Of a DNA stretch of 64,000 nt, positions 28,263 through 37,802 are shown one piece after another. Every line of letters starts with the position of its first letter. Position 1 is the stretch's first letter. Position numbers and translations under genes: made by a program. Below the pieces are notes generated by a model. It was not told where the DNA came from. It saw only the letters and a list, made by a program, of their open reading frames with translations, and did not search any database. Origin of the DNA: Myxacorys californica WJT36-NPBG1 (lineage in GTDB: Bacteria; Cyanobacteriota; Cyanobacteriia; Leptolyngbyales; Leptolyngbyaceae); NCBI GenBank assembly GCA_019359315.1, contig JAHHHO010000020.1:1-64000 (forward strand), read 5' to 3'.

Positions 28263-30181
28263 TGAAACGCATTGCTCTCATTAGTGAACACGCATCACCC
28301 TTTGGCGTGCTTGGCGGCGTCGATAGCGGCGGACAAAATGTGTACGTGGGTCAAATTGCTAAGCATTTAGCCCAGCGAGGGTACGAAGTTGATATTTTTA
28401 CACGCTGCGATCGCGCCCTGCTGCCAGAGGTGGCGCAGTGGATTGAAGGCGTTCGACTGATTCATGTTCCAGCAGGGCCCGCAACCGAAGTTCGCAAAGA
28501 AGATTTGTTGCCCTACATGGCAACCTTTACGAAGTACGTCCTTAAATTCTGTCAATCAGTTCACTATGATCTGATCCATGCAAATTTTTGGATGTCGGGA
28601 TTGGTTGCTGCTGAGATTAAGCGTAAATTAAACATTCCTTTTGTCATTACCTTTCATGCGTTAGGGCGAGTCCGTCGATTTCATCAAGGAACTGCCGATG
28701 ACTTTCCCGATGAGCGATTTGAGATTGAAGATCAACTCGTGCAAGCCGCCGATCGCATCATTGCCGAATGCCCACAGGATGAAGCGGATCTGATTCAGCT
28801 TTACAATGCTGATCCCCACAAAATTACGATTATTCCCTGCGGTTTCGATCCGACGGAGTTTTGGTGTCTTGACAAAGCCCTAGCTCGCGCGGCGTTGGGC
28901 ATTCTGCCCGATGAACGAATTGTGCTGCAACTGGGTCGGATGGTTCCTCGCAAAGGGGTTGATACAGCGATCGGGGGGTTTGCTCAATTTTGTCAAACAT
29001 CATCGACTCCAGCCCGATTAATCGTGGTTGGCGGCGAGGAACATGATGCTGATCCAAGAATTGCGAAAGAGGTCAACCGATTAGCAGCAATCGCGGATCA
29101 CCGTGGAATTCGCGATCGCGTTCAGTTTGTGGGACGAAAAGGGCGAGAAGTCCTCCGCTATTACTACAGCGCGGCAGATGTATTCATCACGACGCCTTGG
29201 TACGAGCCGTTTGGGATTACGCCCCTCGAAGCGATGGCGTGTGGAACGCCTGTGATCGGCTCGAACGTCGGTGGAATCAAATTCTCAGTGGTGGATGGCG
29301 AAACCGGATATTTAGTGCCGCCCAATCAACCCGACGCGATCGCGCACCGTCTCACTCATCTCTACGATCATCCGAACCTGTTAGCCACGTTAAGTCGTCA
29401 AGCCGTTACACGAGCAAAGGAGCATTTCACCTGGCAACGTGTAACGGATGCCATTGCAACGCTGTATCGATCTGTTTTAATTAGTAGCGCACCCACACAA
29501 GATGCCCTTACAGTGATTGATCAGGGATTCACCAAAGCTATAGACTCGTTGCACACCGCACAACACTCATTACAATCTGAAATTATTGAAGCGGCAACGC
29601 TAGTGAAAGATTGTTTTGCTCAAGGCGGCAAGGTTTTAATCTGCGGCAATGGAGGCAGCGCGGCAGATGCTCAACACTGCGCGGCTGAGTTTGTCGGGCG
29701 ATTCAAGCTCGAAAATCGTCCGGGACTACCTGCGATCGCGCTCACCGCAGACAGCGCTATCCTCACGGCTTGGTCAAACGATGTCGGGTTCGACCAAGTG
29801 TTTGCCCGTCAAGTCGAAGCCTTAGCCCAACCGCCCGATGTGCTGATTGGAATTAGCACCAGCGGACGATCGAAGAATTTGATTCGAGCCTTTGAGGTAG
29901 CGCGCGATCGCAACATTCGCTGTCTTGGCATCTTGGGCGGCGATGGCGGTACGGCGCGATCGCGCTGCGATCTGTCGATTGTTGTTCCGGCCACCGATGC
30001 CCAACACGTCCAGGAAGTGCAGATGGTTGTCATTCATCTGCTCTGTGAACTGGTCGAAGCATGGATCATGGCAGGACAAACAGAATCCTTGACCCAAGAG
30101 CGTCAAGAGACGAAAGGACAGCGCTCAACTGGAAACCGCAGAACGCGGAAGCTTAAACTTCCGCTTACCGTGAATTACTAA
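28262..30181 (+). CDS. Fusion: GT4 glycosyltransferase + GmhA-like SIS domain
   Basis: Residues 1 to about 410 are a GT4 enzyme: HASPFGVLGGVDSGGQNVYV, HANFWMSGLVAAEI, LQLGRMVPRKGVDTAI and the acid pair PWYEPFGITPLEAMACGTPVIGS. Residues about 415-610 are a SIS domain of the phosphoheptose isomerase (GmhA) type with ICGNGGSAADAQHCAAEF, LTADSAILTAWSND and GISTSGRS. GmhA converts sedoheptulose 7-phosphate to heptose 7-phosphate. The last 30 residues are polar; a hairpin GCGGAAG-CTTAAA-CTTCCGC (30145-30164) is embedded in their codons. Start ATG 28262 follows AGGAGG. A two-domain heptose-making and sugar-adding protein is inferred. Confidence 0.87.
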   Translation: MKRIALISEHASPFGVLGGVDSGGQNVYVGQIAKHLAQRGYEVDIFTRCDRALLPEVAQWIEGVRLIHVPAGPATEVRKEDLLPYMATFTKYVLKFCQSVHYDLIHANFWMSGLVAAEIKRKLNIPFVITFHALGRVRRFHQGTADDFPDERFEIEDQLVQAADRIIAECPQDEADLIQLYNADPHKITIIPCGFDPTEFWCLDKALARAALGILPDERIVLQLGRMVPRKGVDTAIGGFAQFCQTSSTPARLIVVGGEEHDADPRIAKEVNRLAAIADHRGIRDRVQFVGRKGREVLRYYYSAADVFITTPWYEPFGITPLEAMACGTPVIGSNVGGIKFSVVDGETGYLVPPNQPDAIAHRLTHLYDHPNLLATLSRQAVTRAKEHFTWQRVTDAIATLYRSVLISSAPTQDALTVIDQGFTKAIDSLHTAQHSLQSEIIEAATLVKDCFAQGGKVLICGNGGSAADAQHCAAEFVGRFKLENRPGLPAIALTADSAILTAWSNDVGFDQVFARQVEALAQPPDVLIGISTSGRSKNLIRAFEVARDRNIRCLGILGGDGGTARSRCDLSIVVPATDAQHVQEVQMVVIHLLCELVEAWIMAGQTESLTQERQETKGQRSTGNRRTRKLKLPLTVNY

Positions 30182-30193
30182 TAGGAGTGAGTT

Positions 30194-30919
30194 ATGACTG
30201 ATTTAGCTGGAAAAGTTGCGCTGGTAACGGGGGGCGCTCAGGGCTTAGGGGAAGCCATTTGTCGGGCTTTGGCAGCCGCTGGAGTCATTGTTTTAGTGGC
30301 AGATATGCGCGAAGAACTAGCGGAAAAAGTTGCTTCAGAAATTGGGTCTGAAGGGGGTAAAGCGATCGCGCTTCGCTTAGATGTTAGAGATGAAGACCAA
30401 ATTCTATCCAGTGTTGCACAAGCCATTGAACAATACGGTCATCTAGACATTCTCATTAACAATGCTGGAACTGACCTCACGGTTCCGATTGAAGAACTCG
30501 GCATTGATGACTGGGATCGTGTTTTATCGGTCAACTTACGTGCGCCGTTTATTCTTTCAAAAGCAGTCATTCCTCACATGAAAGAACGACAAACCGGGCA
30601 CATTGTGAATGTCGCTTCGACGGCTTCAAAACGGACGTGGGCGAATGCTAGCGCCTATCACGCCAGTAAATGGGGACTGGTTGGATTTAGCCACGCTCTG
30701 CACGTCGAGGCGCGTCCTCACAAGGTTAAGGTAACAGCTGTGATTGCAGGCGGTATGCAAACGCCGTTTATTTTAGATCGTTTTCCCGATACCCCGTTAG
30801 AGAAGCTTCAAGATCCTAAAAATGTTGCAGATACCATTCGCTACATTTTGACTCAGCCTCCCGAAACGGTAATTCCCGAAGTAATGGTGATTCCGATGCA
30901 AGAGTCATCTTGGCCTTAA
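30194..30919 (+). CDS. Short-chain dehydrogenase/reductase
   Basis: A classical SDR with the cofactor motif TGGAQGLG (residues 12-19), NNAG at about 89-92, catalytic Ser in NVASTASKRTW and YHASK (Tyr-x-x-x-Lys). Asp38-type residue in VADMRE favours NAD. 241 residues. Twelve bases after the GT4-SIS fusion and probably the last gene of the operon. It may oxidise or epimerise a nucleotide sugar, but the substrate is unknown. Confidence 0.88.
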   Translation: MTDLAGKVALVTGGAQGLGEAICRALAAAGVIVLVADMREELAEKVASEIGSEGGKAIALRLDVRDEDQILSSVAQAIEQYGHLDILINNAGTDLTVPIEELGIDDWDRVLSVNLRAPFILSKAVIPHMKERQTGHIVNVASTASKRTWANASAYHASKWGLVGFSHALHVEARPHKVKVTAVIAGGMQTPFILDRFPDTPLEKLQDPKNVADTIRYILTQPPETVIPEVMVIPMQESSWP

Positions 30920-30946
30920 TTCCATTTTGTCTTAATCACTGTGTTA

Positions 30947-31016
30947 GCAACAGATTTGATAACGGATGCAGCGGATGAATTGAATCATCTGTTACATCTG
31001 CTACCAAATCCGTTGC
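30947..31016. repeat. Long imperfect palindrome (AACGGAT family)
   Basis: Arms 30947-30978 and 30985-31016 pair over 32 positions with three mismatches and several G-U pairs, loop ATTGAA. It contains AACGGATGCAGCGGATGA, a word shared with hairpins at 40391 and 46341. It follows the glycan operon and may end it. A tandem 13-bp duplication TTTGGTTATTACA follows (31020-31045). Confidence 0.65.
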
Positions 31017-31049
31017 CAATTTGGTTATTACATTTGGTTATTACAGTGG

Positions 31050-31190
31050 GTGCAATCTTTGAACTTAGTTCCTTTCAAACTTCATCGCTTTGCGATCGAA
31101 ATTAACTTGCCCTCACTGAAACTGCTGATCTTAATTGCTGTTGCGATACTGATGATGAGCCTGTTGATGCCGCTCGTTAGGCTCGATTAG
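31050..31190 (+). other. Short hydrophobic open frame, possible permease fragment
   Basis: GTG at 31050 opens 46 codons ending in LKLLILIAVAILMMSLLMPLVRLD, a basic segment followed by one membrane helix. The shape resembles the start of an iron-siderophore (FecCD) permease. It stops after the first helix and there is no clear ribosome site. It could be a gene remnant, a small membrane protein or chance. Confidence 0.25.
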
Positions 31191-31258
31191 TGCCAAACGC
31201 TATTCAGACGGAACCGCATCTCGCTATTCTAGAAGGGTGAACTGATAGACGAATCGAC

Positions 31259-31528
31259 ATGTTTCAAGTGATTAGCCGCGACGTTCGCCAAGAGTTTGAA
31301 CGGTGGACTGACGCTCTCAATGCTGCAAAAGCACTAATCCCCAACTGCAAATGGTTTCAGGAAATTCGCATTGTTGAAGACCGGAATGTAGTTTGGGTGT
31401 ACACGCGATCGCACAAATACCCGCAGTTTGTGGGAGCCGGAACCTACAATCGTTTAGCCCGCCGATTTGTGCTAGAGACGCTCGAAGAACCGACTGAAGC
31501 GCCTGAGCCTGAGGAACCTTCTAGTTAA
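31259..31528 (+). CDS. Small hypothetical protein, cyanobacterial type
   Basis: 89 residues: MFQVISRDVRQEFERWTDALNAAKALIP, a basic central strand region VVWVYTRSHKYPQFVGAGTYNRLARRFVLE, and an acidic Pro/Glu tail. No domain name can be given. The composition and clean isolated frame support a real gene. 31 bases upstream of a GNAT gene on the same strand. Confidence 0.6.
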   Translation: MFQVISRDVRQEFERWTDALNAAKALIPNCKWFQEIRIVEDRNVVWVYTRSHKYPQFVGAGTYNRLARRFVLETLEEPTEAPEPEEPSS

Positions 31529-31559
31529 AATACGTAAGGATACATAAGTCAGGATTAGT

Positions 31560-32105
31560 ATGTTCAGTTGCCCAGTCGATCAAGGCGTTGTTCTAAAGCT
31601 GCTTCAGCCCCATCATAGCGAAGCGCTATTTGCAGTCATCGATCAAAATCGCCAGCATCTTCAAACGTGGATGCCTTGGGTTGATAATAGTCAATCTTCA
31701 GAGGATACGCGCAAGTTTATTGAATTATCCCTCCAGCTTTTAGCTGAGGCAAAGGGACTTGCGTGTGGAATTTGGTTTGACGATACTGTAATCGGCAGCA
31801 TTGGCTTAACCATTGACAAAATGAATCGCTGGGGCGAAATTGGTTACTGGCTGTCGCCCAATCATCAGGGTAAGGGAGTGATGACGAAATCCTGTCGCTG
31901 CATGATGGCGTATGCATTTGAGGAGCTGAAGCTAAACCGTTTGGTGATTCAGGCGGCAGTCGAAAATCATCGAAGTCGCGCGATCGCAGAGCGGTTGGGT
32001 TTTGTGCAAGAGGGAATTGCACGACAATCGGTTTGGGCGCGCGATCGCTATCTCGATCTCGTTACCTACAGTCTGCTTGCTGAGGAGTGGAAACAGATGT
32101 CTTGA
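31560..32105 (+). CDS. GNAT acetyltransferase, RimJ/RimL type
   Basis: The 181-residue product matches ribosomal-protein-serine/alanine acetyltransferases: LLQPHHSEALFAVIDQNRQHLQTWMPW at the N-terminus, IGSIGLTIDKMNRWGEIGYWLSPNHQGKGVMTKSC (acetyl-CoA loop QGKG) and AVENHRSRAIAERLGFVQEGIAR. It acetylates an N-terminal or small-molecule amine; the target is unknown. Confidence 0.88.
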   Translation: MFSCPVDQGVVLKLLQPHHSEALFAVIDQNRQHLQTWMPWVDNSQSSEDTRKFIELSLQLLAEAKGLACGIWFDDTVIGSIGLTIDKMNRWGEIGYWLSPNHQGKGVMTKSCRCMMAYAFEELKLNRLVIQAAVENHRSRAIAERLGFVQEGIARQSVWARDRYLDLVTYSLLAEEWKQMS

Positions 32106-32116
32106 ATCCAAGCTGC

Positions 32117-32746
32117 TCAACGTCCCACTGCAAAGACGTGATCTGCTAGAAGATTCAACTCTGGAAACACAGAGGAGAGTAAGCGCTCTGTTCCTCGAAA
32201 CTGCTGCCCCTGGTAAACGCCATTTATTAAATGATTAATCGTAATCACGGGTTGCTTTGGCGAACCAATATAGCGTTTACCACCAAGACCCAAATAATCA
32301 ACAATCCAGTACTCCAAAATTCCTAGTGCTTCGTAATCCTCAACTTTTCGAGCATAATCATTTTGCCAGTTGGTGCTAACAACCTCAACAACCAGCTTGA
32401 CGGAACTTCCCAGCGTAATGACAGGTTCATTCCTCCAGAGCGGTTCGTTGACTAAGGCCGATTGATCTAAAACCACAACATCCGGTCGAAATGCTGAATT
32501 CTGGGCAAGAGATTTAATCAAGCACTTCATTGGGATGAACCAATTCAGGGTTGAGCGATCGATCGCGACATTCAGTTTACGGTTGATCAGTCCTGTGACT
32601 TGTTCATGAAGTCCCGTCGATTCCAAATCGATTAGCTCTCCATCAATCAACTCGTAGCGGTAACTCTGCTCCTCAGCAGAACCGCCGTCAAAATATTGGG
32701 CGACAAATGCCTCATAACTCAATGTTGTTGCATTAGCTGAAACCAT
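32117..32746 (-). CDS. Uma2 family (DUF820) endonuclease-like protein
   Basis: PD-(D/E)xK-like fold of the Uma2 family, numerous in cyanobacteria: YELIDGELIDLESTGLHEQVTGLINRKL, RPDVVVLD and VKLVVEVVSTNWQNDYARKVEDYEALGILEYWIVDY (catalytic D/E-x-K pattern VVEVVS...K). Role unknown, often linked to mobile DNA. I choose ATG 32746 (MVSANATT) because the longer frame, starting at 32785, runs through an inverted repeat that looks regulatory. Neither start has a good ribosome site. Confidence 0.8.
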   Translation of the reverse strand: MVSANATTLSYEAFVAQYFDGGSAEEQSYRYELIDGELIDLESTGLHEQVTGLINRKLNVAIDRSTLNWFIPMKCLIKSLAQNSAFRPDVVVLDQSALVNEPLWRNEPVITLGSSVKLVVEVVSTNWQNDYARKVEDYEALGILEYWIVDYLGLGGKRYIGSPKQPVITINHLINGVYQGQQFRGTERLLSSVFPELNLLADHVFAVGR

Positions 32747-32764
32747 AATGAAGCCTGTTGGTAG

Positions 32765-32806
32765 GAGAGTGAACACAGTCTTCATTCTCCACTTGTGTTC
32801 ACTCTC
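32765..32806. promoter_or_regulatory. 13-bp inverted repeat upstream of the Uma2 gene
   Basis: GAGAGTGAACACA (32765-32777) and TGTGTTCACTCTC (32794-32806) are perfect arms around a 16-base spacer, 19 bases before the preferred start. It is a candidate operator. It could instead terminate metH-side transcripts, but no T-run follows. Confidence 0.55.
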
Positions 32807-32826
32807 TCATTTTAGTGAAGGTTAAC

Positions 32827-35800
32827 TTAAGCGCTAAAGTATTTTGCAACTGAGTGATAAACAATCAGTGCCGTTGTCGATTGTTCTGGATGAAGCTGTT
32901 CACTCTCGTCCATCGTCATTCCAATCCGCTCTGTTTCAAGCAACTCCAACTGCTTGAACTGATCGCTAACCGTCGGACACGCCGGATAGCCAAAGCTATA
33001 GCGCGACCCTTGATAGCGCTGCGCTAGCATATCGCGAATATTATCAGGTTCTTGGTCGCCAAAGCCCAACTCGCGACGAATCCGGGCGTGAGACCACTCG
33101 GCTAGGGCTTCCGCCATTTGTACCGCCATCCCGTGGAAGTAGAGGTACTCTGTGTAGTTATTCGCTTTAAATAACTCTTGAGCGACTTCTGTCGCGATAT
33201 GTCCCATCGTCACCGCTTGCATGGGGAACACATCAAATTGGTTTTGCTCAATCGGGCGGAAGAAGTCGGCAATGCACAAGCGACGCATCGATTTCTGACG
33301 TGGGAAGTTCCATGTTACCACCGGAGTAGCCGTTTTTGGCGTCAGACCGTTCTCGATGACAACCGGATCGTAAACGTGAACAGAGTTACCTTCTGCAACG
33401 CAAGGGAAATAGCCATAAATGAGCTGCGGATGTAATAGCGCTTCAGATTGAATTCGGTTCTTCCAACGCTCCAGAACTGGGTATACCTTTTCAGCAAGGA
33501 ACGCATCATAGTCTTCGCGAGATTGCTCTTTTGGTTTGCGGAACTGCCACTGTCCAGCAATTAGGGCTTGCAGATCGAGATACCAGAAGAGTTCCTCCAG
33601 AGAAAGGTCTTCGGGGGTGAGAATTTTGGTTCCCCAGAAGGGCGGAGTAGGACGATCGATGTTGACCTCAACCGCTTCCGAACGGCGTGTGTCAACGACT
33701 TCCGGTTCAGACGGTTTCTCTTCAGGAGCATCGCCATTTAGTTGACGTTCTGCTTCTGCGATCGCGTTCCGTCCTTTCTGGTTATACTTCGCGTAGCCTT
33801 CTAAAAATCCTTCTTGATCTTTCCACTTGCCGTCTGATTTGGCGGGCATAAGGCGATCCATAAAGGTCAAATCTGCAAACGCATCTCTGCCATAAATCAC
33901 TTGCCCTTCGTAAGCATTTTGGCAATCTTCGTAAACAAATTTAGGAGTAAGCGCTGCGCCTCCCAAAATCACGGGAACCGAAATTCCACGCTCATTAAAA
34001 ATCTCCAGGTTCTCCTTCATGAATGCTGTAGATTTCACGAGTAATCCACTCATGGCAATGCAATCAGGCTGATGCTCGTTGTAAGCATCAATGATTTTAT
34101 CAACAGGTTGTTTGATACCTAAGTTAATGACTTTGTATCCATTATTGGTGAGAATAATGTCAACCAAATTCTTACCAATATCGTGAACATCGCCTTTAAC
34201 AGTCGCGATCAAAAACTTACCTTTACCGCTATCACTCCCTTCTGTCTTCTCCATGAGCGGTTCGAGAAAGGCAACCGCAGACTTCATGGTTTCTGCTGAC
34301 TGCAGCACAAACGGCAATTGCATTTGCCCTGAACCAAACAGTTCGCCCACAACCTTCATGCCGTCGAGCAAAAACGTATTGATGATGGTTAGAGGTGGAT
34401 ATTGTTCCAACGCAATCTTCAACGCATCTTCTAGGCCAATGCGTTCGCCATCGATAATGTGTTGCTTCAGGCGTTCTTCAACGGGTAAATCAGCGAGAGA
34501 ACTGCTGGAGCGAGCATCCTTTGCGCTAACTCCTTCAAACAGTTTTGTCAGTTCTGTCAACGGATCGTAAACGCAAATATCGCCGTCAAATTCGCGACGA
34601 TCGTAGATCAAGTCCGTACACACTTTTTGGTGTTGCGGATCAATTTTTGAGAGCGGCAAGATTTTAGCGGCAGATACGATCGCGCCATCCATTCCGACTA
34701 ACGTTGCTTCGTGGAGAAACATCGAGTTCAGCGTAATGCGGGCGGCGGGACTGAGACCAAAAGAAACGTTGGAGACGCCCAACATAAAATGCACTCCGGG
34801 CAAGCTTTCACGAATCATTTTGATCGATTCGATCGTTGCCTTGGCGTTCTCGCGGTCTTCCTCAATTCCCGTAGAAATCGGCAGCGCTAATGTGTCAAAG
34901 AAAATTTCGTGAGGCGGAATGCCATACTCTAGAGCATCGCGATAGGCTCGTTGGGCAATCTGGAATTTCCTCTGGGCCGTTCGCGCCATGCCCTCTTCAT
35001 CGATTGTCCCAACAACGATGCCTGCGCCATATTCTTTGGCAAGTTCCAACACTTTGAAGAAACGCTCGTCGCCGTCCTCGTAATTCGTCGAGTTGAGGAT
35101 GCATTTGCCGCCTGCAACTTTCAAACCCGCTTCCATTTTTGTCCACTCGGTCGAGTCAAGCATGAGTGGCAGCGTAATGTTGGTAACAAGCCGCGATACC
35201 AGTTCTTTCATATCGCGTTCGCCGTCACGCCCGACATAATCGACGTTGACATCCAGCACGTGAGCGCCTTCTTTGACTTGAGATTTGGCGATCGCAATCA
35301 GCCCATCCCAATCATCCACGTTCAGAAGTTCTCTCACTTTCTTGGAGCCACTTGCATTCAACCGCTCGCCCACAATTAGAAACGAGTTATCTTGCTCATA
35401 GGGTTGTGCGGTGTAAATCGAAGCAGCAGAAGGCGTGTAGCCTAGCGGAGGGCGAATTATTGTTGGATCTGCTGTGGCAACTTTTGCGCGAATTGGTCGT
35501 TCCTTTGGCTTCATCGTGCTGGCAAGCTCTGCCAACGCTTGAATATGCGATGGACGAGTCCCGCAGCATCCCCCGATTACCTGGACGCCCCAATCTTCGA
35601 CAAACTTATGTAATGCCATTTGAAGCTCGGTGGCAGTGAGTTTGTAGTGCGCATGACCGCCAACGTTTTCGGGCAAGCCTGCGTTAGGAATGCAGGAAAC
35701 CACAAATGGCGCATTGTCGGTGAGATATTTGATGTGTTCTGCCATGCGATCGGGGCCTGTCGCACAGTTCAGACCCAAAATATCGATCGGGTATGGCTCC

Positions 35801-36447
35801 AGAATCGCCAATACACCGCTAATGTCGGTTCCGACTAGCATCGTGCCCTGGACTTCCATCGTCACGGATACCATGAGCGGACGCCGCTCACCCTTCTTCT
35901 CGAATACCGCTTCCACCGCATTCAGCGCCGCTTTGATTTGCAGAACATCTTGACAGGTTTCAATGATGAAGAGATCGACGCCTCCATCAAACAAACCTTC
36001 TGCCTGAATGGTGAAAGCGTCTTTGAGGCTGTCATAGGTGATGTGTCCTAGGGTCGGAAGCTTGGTTCCAGGACCGATGGAACCTGCTACAAACCGGGGC
36101 TTCTCTGGCGTTGAGAATTCAGCCGTACATTTCTTGGCAAGTTCGGCAGCGCGTTTGCTGAGGTCATAGGCCATGTCCTGCAAGCCGTATTCTGCTAAGA
36201 CCAACGGACTGCTGCCAAACGTGTCAGTTTCGATGACATCTGCGCCTGCTGCTAAAAAGTCCCGGTGAACTTTTGCGATCGCGTCCGGTTTGGTATGAAT
36301 CAAATATTCATTACAGCCTTCGTACTCTGCGCCGCCAAAGTCATCCGCCGTTAGGTTTTGCGACTGAATGTTGGTTCCCATTGCGCCATCAAACACGATG
36401 ACGGGACGATCGGGACTGTGGAGACGTTGTAAGAAGGAACTGTTCAT
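32827..36447 (-). CDS. metH: Cobalamin-dependent methionine synthase
   Basis: All four modules are present in 1206 residues. These are homocysteine methyltransferase (1-310, zinc Cys in GLNC 228 and GGCCGT 293-294), pterin-binding (about 350-610, [13 protein letters not shown] and DVNVDYVG), cobalamin cap and binding (650-890, axial His755 in GDVHDIGKN), and AdoMet activation (920-1195, [11 protein letters not shown]). It methylates homocysteine from methyltetrahydrofolate. Full length and intact. Confidence 0.97.
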   Translation of the reverse strand: MNSSFLQRLHSPDRPVIVFDGAMGTNIQSQNLTADDFGGAEYEGCNEYLIHTKPDAIAKVHRDFLAAGADVIETDTFGSSPLVLAEYGLQDMAYDLSKRAAELAKKCTAEFSTPEKPRFVAGSIGPGTKLPTLGHITYDSLKDAFTIQAEGLFDGGVDLFIIETCQDVLQIKAALNAVEAVFEKKGERRPLMVSVTMEVQGTMLVGTDISGVLAILEPYPIDILGLNCATGPDRMAEHIKYLTDNAPFVVSCIPNAGLPENVGGHAHYKLTATELQMALHKFVEDWGVQVIGGCCGTRPSHIQALAELASTMKPKERPIRAKVATADPTIIRPPLGYTPSAASIYTAQPYEQDNSFLIVGERLNASGSKKVRELLNVDDWDGLIAIAKSQVKEGAHVLDVNVDYVGRDGERDMKELVSRLVTNITLPLMLDSTEWTKMEAGLKVAGGKCILNSTNYEDGDERFFKVLELAKEYGAGIVVGTIDEEGMARTAQRKFQIAQRAYRDALEYGIPPHEIFFDTLALPISTGIEEDRENAKATIESIKMIRESLPGVHFMLGVSNVSFGLSPAARITLNSMFLHEATLVGMDGAIVSAAKILPLSKIDPQHQKVCTDLIYDRREFDGDICVYDPLTELTKLFEGVSAKDARSSSSLADLPVEERLKQHIIDGERIGLEDALKIALEQYPPLTIINTFLLDGMKVVGELFGSGQMQLPFVLQSAETMKSAVAFLEPLMEKTEGSDSGKGKFLIATVKGDVHDIGKNLVDIILTNNGYKVINLGIKQPVDKIIDAYNEHQPDCIAMSGLLVKSTAFMKENLEIFNERGISVPVILGGAALTPKFVYEDCQNAYEGQVIYGRDAFADLTFMDRLMPAKSDGKWKDQEGFLEGYAKYNQKGRNAIAEAERQLNGDAPEEKPSEPEVVDTRRSEAVEVNIDRPTPPFWGTKILTPEDLSLEELFWYLDLQALIAGQWQFRKPKEQSREDYDAFLAEKVYPVLERWKNRIQSEALLHPQLIYGYFPCVAEGNSVHVYDPVVIENGLTPKTATPVVTWNFPRQKSMRRLCIADFFRPIEQNQFDVFPMQAVTMGHIATEVAQELFKANNYTEYLYFHGMAVQMAEALAEWSHARIRRELGFGDQEPDNIRDMLAQRYQGSRYSFGYPACPTVSDQFKQLELLETERIGMTMDESEQLHPEQSTTALIVYHSVAKYFSA

Positions 36448-36876
36448 AGGGCGTTTGGCGATAGGGAGGTTACGGATCTTCTAATAAACGTTAGATTAAT
36501 TTTTATTGTGCTGAATCCGCGAAAGTACGAAAAGCAGCCACTGTGACAATTCACGGTAGCTACATACAACTTTTGCACATCTAATTTTTTTTTGCAGGTT
36601 TTGCTTTCCGAACTTGGCTACTCGTGGACTGGATCGAAGACGATCGTGTAGGCGTAGTCGGGTGTTAAGCGATTTAGAACTTTGAGAGGTTCTTCGGCAT
36701 AGCTGCGACTGCGGCATCTCGCGTTGCAATCAACTAATGATGACTTCTGAAGCTTGCTCTAAAATTTGCAATCCATAAAAATACCAAACAAGCCTCAACT
36801 TGAAACACGCTTATTCACAAATCAAATCTCAACTTGAAGCATGATTATCATGGAGAAGTGTTCCTAGCTTCTCCCT
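36448..36876. other. Divergent gap between metH and a DUF433 gene
   Basis: About 430 AT-rich bases. It must contain both promoters. CACTTCTCCATG-like and CTTGAAACACG/CTTGAAGCATG repeats lie near 36800-36843. A plus-strand GCCACTGTGA word (36537-36546) recalls the cobalamin riboswitch core but lacks its other boxes and points away from metH. No gene seen. Confidence 0.35.
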
Positions 36877-37125
36877 ATGCCCGAAAATATCCAGAGTCCC
36901 ATGAATTACCAAGGAATTATCACGATCGAGCCAGGTAAGCGCGGGGGCAAACCTTGCATTCGAGGAATGCGAATGACCGTATATGATGTGCTGTCCTACC
37001 TTGCTTCAGGCATGACATATCAGGAGATACTAGAAGACTTTCCTTATTTGACTCAAGACGATATCTTGGCTTGCTTGAGCTACGCTGCTGAACGAGAACG
37101 GCAAACGCTAATTGTCCAGTCATGA
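36877..37125 (+). CDS. DUF433 antitoxin-like protein
   Basis: DUF433 signature: GKRGGKPCIRGMRMTVYDVLSYLASGMTYQEILEDFPYLTQDDILACLSYAAER. This is a helix-turn-helix-like fold that in cyanobacteria is usually paired with a DUF5615 PIN-like toxin. Here the ATGA overlap leads straight into such a toxin gene, which is broken. Start ATG 36877; ATG 36901 is also possible. Confidence 0.88.
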   Translation: MPENIQSPMNYQGIITIEPGKRGGKPCIRGMRMTVYDVLSYLASGMTYQEILEDFPYLTQDDILACLSYAAERERQTLIVQS

Positions 37126-37451
37126 GGCTTTTGTTTGATCAAAATCTATCGCCTCTATTAGTGCATCAGCTTGCAGATTTGTATCCAGGTTCAAAGCATG
37201 TCTATCAAGTTGGGCTTGACCAAGGCAACGATGACATTCTATGGACTTACGCCCAATAGAACGAGTTCATGATTGTAACTAGAGATGCTGATTTTAATGA
37301 GTTGAGTTTGGTGCGCGGCTTTCCACCAAAAGTTGTATAGATTCGTCGCGGGAATTGTTCGAGAGCGATTGAAGCGATTCTGCGATCGCACCTCGAGGAC
37401 ATTAAAACATTAAACGAAGCATCGAATCTGGGAGTTTTGATGCTGTTTTGA
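37122..37451 (+). pseudogene. DUF5615 PIN-like toxin with two in-frame amber codons
   Basis: The frame overlapping the DUF433 stop reads MRLLFDQNLSPLLVHQLADL, with the catalytic DQNLS start of DUF5615. After the first TAG (37257-37259) it continues as NEFMIVTRDADFNELSL, and after the second TAG (37338-37340) as IRRGNCSRAIEAILRSHL to a TGA at 37449. Both interruptions are single-base changes, one at a position usually polar and one where the family has Trp (VVWIRRGN). No frameshift is needed. TAG is an ordinary stop elsewhere in the window, so the toxin is most likely inactivated. Confidence 0.88.
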
Positions 37452-37612
37452 AGTGATTATTTTTGAAGAAAAGCCGTGATCGCACTAACGTTAGCGATCG
37501 CAGTGACAGCTCAAAGAAGACTGTGATCCTTCGGAGCTTGCGTAGCAATCGTAATTATTCCACTCACGGATCTACGCTGGTAAACTAAACCTAACAAGAC
37601 GTGAGAATACTT

Positions 37613-37786
37613 ATGAGCGGATCAATCGAGTGGACACCTGAAGCAGAAGCAAAACTAAAAGAAATTCCGTTTTTTGTCCGTCCGGCGGCACGTAAAAAAA
37701 TTGAGAAGTTTGCTCAAGAAACCGGAGCTAGCCAAATCACTGTCGAGATTTACGACCAGGCAAAACAAAAGTTTGGCAACTCGTAA
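37613..37786 (+). CDS. PCP_red domain small protein
   Basis: 57 residues, MSGSIEWTPEAEAKLKEIPFF then VRPAARKKIEKFAQETGASQITVEIYDQAK. This is the small domain found at the C-terminus of the ChlB/BchB subunit of dark protochlorophyllide reductase, here standing alone. It may bind a tetrapyrrole or partner protein; function unknown. I use ATG 37613 rather than the GTG four codons upstream. Confidence 0.8.
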   Translation: MSGSIEWTPEAEAKLKEIPFFVRPAARKKIEKFAQETGASQITVEIYDQAKQKFGNS

Positions 37787-37802
37787 ATCTCTCCATTAAG
37801 TG

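Noticed and set aside
36537-36546. Cobalamin-riboswitch-like word GCCACTGTGA near metH
   Set aside because: It is on the strand opposite to metH, and the other conserved boxes are absent.
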